In this document: piece after piece, positions 16,204 through 20,573 of the stretch
Layout: each line of letters begins with the position of its first letter
Numbering within the stretch: position 1 is the first letter of the stretch
Origin: an uncultured Christensenellaceae bacterium
GTDB taxonomy: Bacteria; Bacillota; Clostridia; Christensenellales; Pumilibacteraceae
Assembly: GCA_910586925.1 (NCBI GenBank)
Contig: CAJUKG010000016.1
Location: 1-20,573 of the forward strand
Reading direction: 5' to 3'
Length of the DNA: 20,573 bases
Position numbers and translations under genes: made by a program
Notes under the pieces: model-generated
Database searches by the model: none
What the model was told of the DNA's origin: nothing
Seen by the model: the letters and a program-made list of their open reading frames with translations, nothing else

Positions 16204-16932
16204 ATGTCGAAAATAATCACATTGAAAGACGTCAAGCAGAACGAGGAGTTTATTCGACTCATAGACGCGTGCAACGAGTGCCTCAAGATACTCGGTTATA
16301 CCGAACACGGTATTCGTCACGTGGGGTACGTATCGAAAACCACAGAGAACATTTTACGTACTCTCGGTTACGATGCGCGAACTATCGAACTCGGCGCGAT
16401 CGCGGGCTGGATACACGATATCGGCAATGCGATCAATCGCAAGGATCACGGACTTACAGGTTCCGTTCTCGCATACGATATTCTCATAAGAATGGGCATG
16501 CCGCCCTCCGAAGTCACGCAGATTATAGCGGCTATCGGCAATCACGAAGAACAGTCGGGAACGCCAATGAATCCCATATCCGCCGCGCTCATCATCGCCG
16601 ACAAGTCCGACGCGCACCGCAGCAGAGTGCGTCGTGAAACCGCCGATCGTCGCGACATTCACGACAGAGTAAATCTTTCCATCAAGAAAAACTATCTCGC
16701 AATAGACAAGGACAAAAAGACCATACGCCTCGTCATTCAAATGGACAATACCTCGGCGACGATGGAATACCTGCAAATCTATCTGTCGCGCATGGTGCTT
16801 TCCGAGAAAGCGGCGGCGTATCTCGGGTGTTGGTTTGAGCTTGTCATAAACGGCAACGTAATCAACCGCCGTCGTCCCGTAGATACCGAACTGAAGCCGC
16901 AAGCGGACGAAACAAAGGTATCGGACGATTGA
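16204..16932 (+). CDS. HD-domain phosphohydrolase
   Basis: A 242-residue soluble HD-superfamily protein. The metal-binding and catalytic residues are in order: RHVGYV (H39), WIHDIGNAINRKDHG (H71-D72, H82), IGNHEEQSG (H114) and IADKSDAHRSRVR (D133, D136). The intact set predicts an active metal-dependent phosphohydrolase, with nucleotides or phosphoesters as likely substrates; the precise one cannot be read from sequence. The C-terminal part (about 155-242) is a small beta-rich domain (TIRLVIQMDNTSATMEYLQ) of the kind that often accompanies these HD proteins. GGGGAT (16189-16194) lies 9 nt upstream of the ATG. It is the last gene of the rightward group. Confidence 0.88.
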   Translation: MSKIITLKDVKQNEEFIRLIDACNECLKILGYTEHGIRHVGYVSKTTENILRTLGYDARTIELGAIAGWIHDIGNAINRKDHGLTGSVLAYDILIRMGMPPSEVTQIIAAIGNHEEQSGTPMNPISAALIIADKSDAHRSRVRRETADRRDIHDRVNLSIKKNYLAIDKDKKTIRLVIQMDNTSATMEYLQIYLSRMVLSEKAAAYLGCWFELVINGNVINRRRPVDTELKPQADETKVSDD

Positions 16933-16998
16933 TTTTCGGCGGCGCATTTATCGCGTGATGCGGTATTTTTCGTTCGGTCCTGGTCAAAACATATAAAG

Positions 16999-17039
16999 AA
17001 AAGACTTGACATAGTATAGAGTATGTTCAAGTCTTTTTT
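16999..17039 (+). terminator. Terminator-like hairpin overlapping the start codon of the next gene
   Basis: 16999-17013 pairs with 17022-17037 (15 bp, one bulged T at 17026) around an 8-nt loop, and the right arm runs into TTTTTT (17034-17039). It would serve as terminator for the HD gene. The ATG of the YkvI-like gene (17023-17025) lies inside the right arm. The stem is AT-rich, so its strength is uncertain. Confidence 0.6.
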
Positions 17040-18117
17040 ACGTGCGATGTCGGTCGCCATGTTGATAATAGGCACGATGATAGGCGCGGGGTTCGCGTCG
17101 GGCAAGGAGATCGTCGCCTTCTTCGGCGAAACGCCGAACGTGTTCGCCGCACTCATCGCGGGCGTTTTGGTGTTCGGGTGTTCGGTGCTGTTTCTGTTTG
17201 TGGGACGGCGCGCCCGAAAATCGGACGTCGGCGAAGTGAACGGCGCGGTGTTCGGAAAACTGCGACCGATCGCCGATATATTCATACTGTTCAATTCGAT
17301 GACGGTACTCGGCGCAATGCTCGCGGGTTGCGACAGCCTTGCCGCGGAGTTTATCGACCTGCGTCCGTTCGCGTCGATAATATTGGGCGGACTGTGCGCG
17401 GTGGTGGCGGTGCGCGGTATAGACGGCGTGATACGCGCGAACGCCGTGCTCGTGCCGATAATGGTGGTCGTGCTGTTCGTGTGCGCGATCATGGCGGTGG
17501 AATTTCCGTTCCGTCCTCAAAGCGACGGCATAAACGTAGGTTCGCTTATGCTGTATGTGTCGATGAATATGATTCTCGGCGGCGGGGTGCTTACAACCGT
17601 GCACAAGCTGTCGCCGCGCGAAATACTGCTCGCCGCGGCTGTCGCGTCGATAGTAATAGCAGGGCTTCTGCTTGCGATAATGGGCGCGCTGCAGTCTTGT
17701 GCGTCGGCGCATGCCGATATGCCCATGCTTCTCGTCGCGCTGAAAAGCGGGCGGGTGATGTATTTCGTGTGCTTGCCGATCATAGCGGTGTCGATATTTA
17801 CGACGATGCTGTCGGCATTCAAGTCGGTGTATGATTATTTGCTCGGCTTTATCGGAAACAAACCGCTGTCCGCCGGCATTGTGCTTGTCGGCGGACTTGC
17901 GGTCGGTGCGTTCGGGTTTTCGAGCGTCGTCGACACGATGTACCCGATAATCGGCGGGATAGGCGCGCTGTATATACTCTGCAACTGTTGGTATCTCGTT
18001 CGTACGCGCGTAAAGCGTGACGTCAAGCGCAAAGCGCGGAAAGTCAAGCGCGGCGTTATGCGTCGCGTTAAGCGGAAAACTTCCGACGTCACACCGCGCC
18101 GTAACGCTTCTTCGTGA
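17023..18117 (+). CDS. YkvI-family (LeuT-fold) membrane transporter
   Basis: The 364-residue polytopic protein has about ten hydrophobic helices. The N-terminal signature GTMIGAGFASGKEI (17-30) is typical of the YkvI family, related to LeuT-fold amino-acid and spore-germination permeases. Substrate is unknown. The C-terminus is odd: residues 327-353 form a highly basic tail with repeated V-K-R units (RVKRDVKRKARKVKRG), probably cytoplasmic. Start at 17023 gives the usual N-terminal length before the signature, but no ribosome binding site is seen and the ATG is inside a terminator-like hairpin. ATG 17047 is an alternative. The last 29 bp overlap the convergent ABC permease gene. Confidence 0.85.
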   Translation: MFKSFLRAMSVAMLIIGTMIGAGFASGKEIVAFFGETPNVFAALIAGVLVFGCSVLFLFVGRRARKSDVGEVNGAVFGKLRPIADIFILFNSMTVLGAMLAGCDSLAAEFIDLRPFASIILGGLCAVVAVRGIDGVIRANAVLVPIMVVVLFVCAIMAVEFPFRPQSDGINVGSLMLYVSMNMILGGGVLTTVHKLSPREILLAAAVASIVIAGLLLAIMGALQSCASAHADMPMLLVALKSGRVMYFVCLPIIAVSIFTTMLSAFKSVYDYLLGFIGNKPLSAGIVLVGGLAVGAFGFSSVVDTMYPIIGGIGALYILCNCWYLVRTRVKRDVKRKARKVKRGVMRRVKRKTSDVTPRRNASS

Positions 18118-18919
18118 GCTTTTCGACGCCGGCAACGGCGAGGTACATAAGCGTTGCGAGTATGCAAAGAATGACGGTGCTCGCCATGACGAGATCCATT
18201 TTGAAAACTTGACTGCCGTAAATGATCAGATAGCCAAGTCCCGCGGTGGAAACGAGGTATTCGCCCATGATAGTGCCCACCCAAGCAAGCCCGACGTTGA
18301 TCTTGAGCATGTTGACGAGCGTGGGGACGTTGGCGGGGATAATAAGTTTGGTAAGTATCTGAAGCCGCGTCGCGCCCATTGACTGCATAAGCAGTATTTT
18401 GCCTTCGTCTACTGCGGTGAAGCCGTTGAGCACGCTTATGACGGTGACTATTATGCAGATGAGAAAAGTCATTACTATAATGGCTTGCGCGCCCGCGCCT
18501 ACCCATATGATGATTATGGGACCGAGTGCGATCTTCGGCAGTGCGTTCAGCACTACGATGTACGGCTCGAGCACTTTTCTGAGCGTCGTGAACCGCCAAA
18601 GCAGTATCGCTATCGCAATGCCGAGTACGCTCGCCACTATGAATCCTACGACGCACTCTAGCAACGTGTAGCCTATGTGTTTGAACAGATCTGCCGCGTC
18701 GATGGACGACAGCGTGGCGATTATTCGCGACGGACACGACGTAATGAACGAGTCGATAAAACCTGTGGCGGCGGCAAGCTCCCATATTCCGAAAAGGGCG
18801 AGCAGTAAGCCTATTTGTACCGCTATTACGATTATTTTGCGGTTGCGCCGTTTTGCGAGATAAACTTCGCGCGGCGTTTTTTTGCGGGCGGTGCGGACAG
18901 TCGTTTCTTTTGTCTTCAT
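18089..18919 (-). CDS. ABC transporter permease (SsuC/TauC-like)
   Basis: Membrane subunit of a binding-protein-dependent importer, 276 residues. A basic N-tail (1-29) is followed by about six helices of the BPD_transp_1 fold. The cytoplasmic coupling loop is seen as EGKILLMQSMGATRLQILTK (172-191), including the conserved Gly (G182), with IPANVP following. The arrangement and the neighbouring NMT1-like binding protein place it with the nitrate/sulfonate/taurine and thiamine-precursor group; the substrate is not readable. The ribosome binding site AAAGGAG (18927-18933) lies 7 nt before the ATG and overlaps the stop of the small upstream gene. Last gene of the operon; its 3' end overlaps the YkvI-like gene on the other strand. 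Confidence 0.93.
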   Translation of the reverse strand: MKTKETTVRTARKKTPREVYLAKRRNRKIIVIAVQIGLLLALFGIWELAAATGFIDSFITSCPSRIIATLSSIDAADLFKHIGYTLLECVVGFIVASVLGIAIAILLWRFTTLRKVLEPYIVVLNALPKIALGPIIIIWVGAGAQAIIVMTFLICIIVTVISVLNGFTAVDEGKILLMQSMGATRLQILTKLIIPANVPTLVNMLKINVGLAWVGTIMGEYLVSTAGLGYLIIYGSQVFKMDLVMASTVILCILATLMYLAVAGVEKLTKKRYGAV

Positions 18920-18931
18920 TGTCGCTCTCCT

Positions 18932-19096
18932 TTAGTCGGCGGCGGACTTTGCTTTGTGCTTGCCGTAAGCCGTTTCGATGGAATTGTAGATGCGCATGCA
19001 AAGCTCGGCTATAAGCGTGCTCGCGTCTTGCGCGAGAACGACTATATCGTCGAGAAGCCGTTTGCCGATGATCTTCATATCCTGCTTTTCGGTCAT
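18932..19096 (-). CDS. 54-residue small protein within the ABC importer operon
   Basis: A 54-codon gene between the ATPase and permease genes. Although the frame is open further upstream, the start at 19096 is marked by an excellent AAGGAGG (19104-19110) with 7-nt spacing, and it overlaps the ATPase stop as ATGA. Its own stop sits within the permease ribosome binding site, so it fits exactly into the operon. The product (starting MTEKQDMKIIGKRLLDDI) looks like one or two amphipathic helices with a basic end (YGKHKAKS); the hydrophobic part is interrupted by charges, so it is probably not a membrane helix. No family is recognised. It may be an accessory or regulatory subunit of the importer, which is inference. 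Confidence 0.75.
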   Translation of the reverse strand: MTEKQDMKIIGKRLLDDIVVLAQDASTLIAELCMRIYNSIETAYGKHKAKSAAD

Positions 19097-19845
19097 AGCG
19101 AAACCTCCTTCCACACGCGGTCGAACCACTCCGAGAACCGCGGACTTTCGCGGCGGGCGAGCGGGGTCGGCGCGGTGATGTCTATATCGAACACCGTTTT
19201 GACGGTGGCGGGGCGTTTGGTGAGCACGACTATCCTGTCCGCCATGGATACGGCTTCGGAAATGTCATGCGTGACGAGCAGCGCGGTCTTGTGCTCGCTC
19301 TTGATGATAGAATACACGTCGTCGCATACCGTCATGCGCGTTTGAAAGTCCACCGCCGAGAACGGCTCGTCGAGCAGAAGCAGTCTCGGCTTGAACGCGA
19401 GCGTGCGTATTAGCGCGGCGCGTTGCCGCATACCGCCCGACAGTTCTTTGGGAAACGAATTGCGGAATTCTCCGAGTCCGTATTTTTCGAGCATGCCGAG
19501 CGCGTAAGAACGACTCTCGTCGTTGAGCTTTTTTTGCACTGACAGTCCGAGCAGGACGTTGGATTCTATAGTCCGCCATTCGAACAAATTGTCGCGTTGC
19601 AACATATACCCGACCGAACCGGATGCGGCGACGATGCTTTCGCCGTCGATTTTAAGCTCGCCGCGCGTGGGATTGAGCAAGCCCGCGATCATGGATAACA
19701 GAGTGGTCTTGCCGCAACCGGAGGGTCCGACGAGAGCGATAAACTCGCCCTCGTCGACGGAAAGATTGAGATCCTTGACCGCTTCCGTTTCGCTTGTTTC
19801 GGTTTGGTATATGAGATCGACGTTTTCGATTTCGAGAAGTGCCAT
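19093..19845 (-). CDS. ABC transporter ATP-binding protein (SsuB/TauB-like)
   Basis: ATPase of the importer, 250 residues. It shows Walker A GPSGCGKT (40-47), Q-loop Q83 (YMLQRDNLF), signature LSGGMRQR (135-142), Walker B LLLLDEP (155-161) and H-loop H193 (VTHDISEA). The MLQRDNLFEWRTIESNV segment is typical of nitrate/sulfonate/taurine-type ATPases. The frame is open upstream, but the ATG at 19845 is chosen since it opens with the normal first strand (ALLEIENVDLIY) and shares a nucleotide with the stop of the binding-protein gene (TAATG), indicating coupling. It overlaps the small gene downstream by 4 bp. All catalytic motifs are intact. Confidence 0.95.
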   Translation of the reverse strand: MALLEIENVDLIYQTETSETEAVKDLNLSVDEGEFIALVGPSGCGKTTLLSMIAGLLNPTRGELKIDGESIVAASGSVGYMLQRDNLFEWRTIESNVLLGLSVQKKLNDESRSYALGMLEKYGLGEFRNSFPKELSGGMRQRAALIRTLAFKPRLLLLDEPFSAVDFQTRMTVCDDVYSIIKSEHKTALLVTHDISEAVSMADRIVVLTKRPATVKTVFDIDITAPTPLARRESPRFSEWFDRVWKEVSL

Positions 19846-20573
19846 TACAGATCGAGTTCGGCGGCAAGCTCGTTCGCAATGGTGTTGTCGACGGCGAGCG
19901 AGTAGTCTGCGCGAGAAGAAAGCGTGCCCGCGTTTTCCATAATGGTTTGAAGTTTGTCGAACGATTCGCGGCTCATGGCGGGAGTGGACGCCCATGCGTC
20001 GATCGCGAGGTAGCTCACAACCGCATCGGCAAGCGATTCTTCGCTTATCCCGACAAACGATTTCGCGAGCGATTTCGCGGCGGCTTCGGGTGTGTTCTCT
20101 TTCATGAATTTGTAGCCTTTGAGCACAGCGCGAAGAAACGCTTTGGCTGTCGTTTTGTTATTCTCGAGCCACGATTTTTGCGCGGAGAACGCAGTGTACG
20201 GCACGGAGCCGGACGCGCTGCCTACGGACGCAACAATGTAGCCTTTGCCCGCTTTTACGTATTCGGACGCCGTCGGCTCGAACATGGTCGTGTAGGAAAT
20301 GCTTTTATCCGTATCGAACGTGCTAACCATGGCGTCGAACTCCACCGACGTGTCGAAAAGCTCGGTGTCGGTGTTCACGCCGTGTTGGTTGAGAACGTAC
20401 TGAAGCGTCATTGCGGGTACTCCGCCCGCGCGCCCCGCGAGTATATGCTTGCCTTCGAGCGACGCCCAATCGAAGTTCTCCTCGGGCGTTCTGCCGATGA
20501 GAAACGAGCCGTCGCGCTGTGTGAGCTGTCCGAAAATAATAGGGTAGTCGCGCTGACCTTCGACATGACAGTA
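19845..20573 (-). CDS. ABC transporter substrate-binding protein, NMT1/SsuA-like (N-terminus missing)
   Basis: The C-terminal 242 residues of a periplasmic-binding-protein-type (here lipoprotein-like or extracellular) subunit; the frame stays open to the window edge, so the signal sequence is outside. Recognisable segments are FGQLTQRDGSFLIGR, the hinge-like LEGKHILAGRAGGVPAMTLQYVLNQHGV, and a helical C-terminal lobe with FLRAVLKGYKFMKENTPEAAAKSLAKSF, typical of NMT1/THI5-like binding proteins with an SsuA/TauA fold. Substrates of the group include nitrate, sulfonates, taurine and pyrimidine precursors of thiamine; none can be chosen here. First of the four linked genes seen, with its stop overlapping the ATPase start. 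Confidence 0.92.
   Translation of the reverse strand, partial: YCHVEGQRDYPIIFGQLTQRDGSFLIGRTPEENFDWASLEGKHILAGRAGGVPAMTLQYVLNQHGVNTDTELFDTSVEFDAMVSTFDTDKSISYTTMFEPTASEYVKAGKGYIVASVGSASGSVPYTAFSAQKSWLENNKTTAKAFLRAVLKGYKFMKENTPEAAAKSLAKSFVGISEESLADAVVSYLAIDAWASTPAMSRESFDKLQTIMENAGTLSSRADYSLAVDNTIANELAAELDL

Noticed and set aside
17006..17011. TTGACA just upstream of the YkvI-like gene as a -35 box
   Set aside because: No -10 element lies 16-18 nt downstream (it would fall inside the gene at AAGTCT); the hexamer is part of the hairpin stem.

Overview
The window looks like a chromosomal segment of a low-G+C-lineage (Bacillota/Clostridia-type) bacterium, probably an uncultured gut or anaerobic lineage. 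This is an inference. It rests on AGGAGG-type ribosome binding sites, TTGACA/TATAAT-type promoters, a U-tract terminator and a YkvI-family transporter. Coding DNA is moderately GC-rich and CpG-rich, while the gaps between genes are AT-rich. I see no tRNA, rRNA, CRISPR array, insertion sequence, integrase or phage gene, so this reads as ordinary chromosome with several poorly characterised genes.

Layout. Positions 1-901 (-) hold a WYL-domain regulator whose C-terminus runs off the window; it has a consensus promoter. Divergent from it is a 973-residue membrane protein (1081-4002) with an M28 peptidase-like domain that lacks both zinc-binding histidines. It ends at a strong terminator (4013-4037). 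After a 440-bp gap with a clear promoter comes a two-gene carbohydrate unit: a cytoplasmic GH95-like protein without the canonical catalytic residues (4443-6842) and an MFS permease (6923-8131). A perfect 18-bp hairpin lies between the two.

Positions 8205-10837 (-) are the lysine/diaminopimelate operon asd-dapA-dapB, carrying the aspartyl-semialdehyde and first two pathway-specific steps. Back to back with it, from an unusually close promoter, runs a rightward group: an M20 amidohydrolase (possibly N-acetyl-diaminopimelate deacetylase), a polytopic membrane protein with a charged tail, a TPR-like protein, an acidic helical protein and an HD-domain phosphohydrolase (10978-16932). Gaps in this group are 1 to 50 bp, so it is probably one operon, but three of its five members are of unknown function.

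A YkvI-like transporter (17023-18117) follows. Its start codon lies inside a terminator-like hairpin, and its 3' end overlaps a convergent ABC operon by 29 bp. That operon (- strand, 18089-20573) encodes a partial NMT1/SsuA-type substrate-binding protein, an ATPase, a 54-residue small protein and a permease. The first three junctions overlap or nearly touch, so the small protein is translated as part of the importer unit.

No complete, clearly new system is visible. The best leads are the two enzyme-like proteins with lost catalytic residues, the small protein in the ABC operon, the uncharacterised genes after the M20 enzyme, and the unusual start regions at 10978 and 17023.
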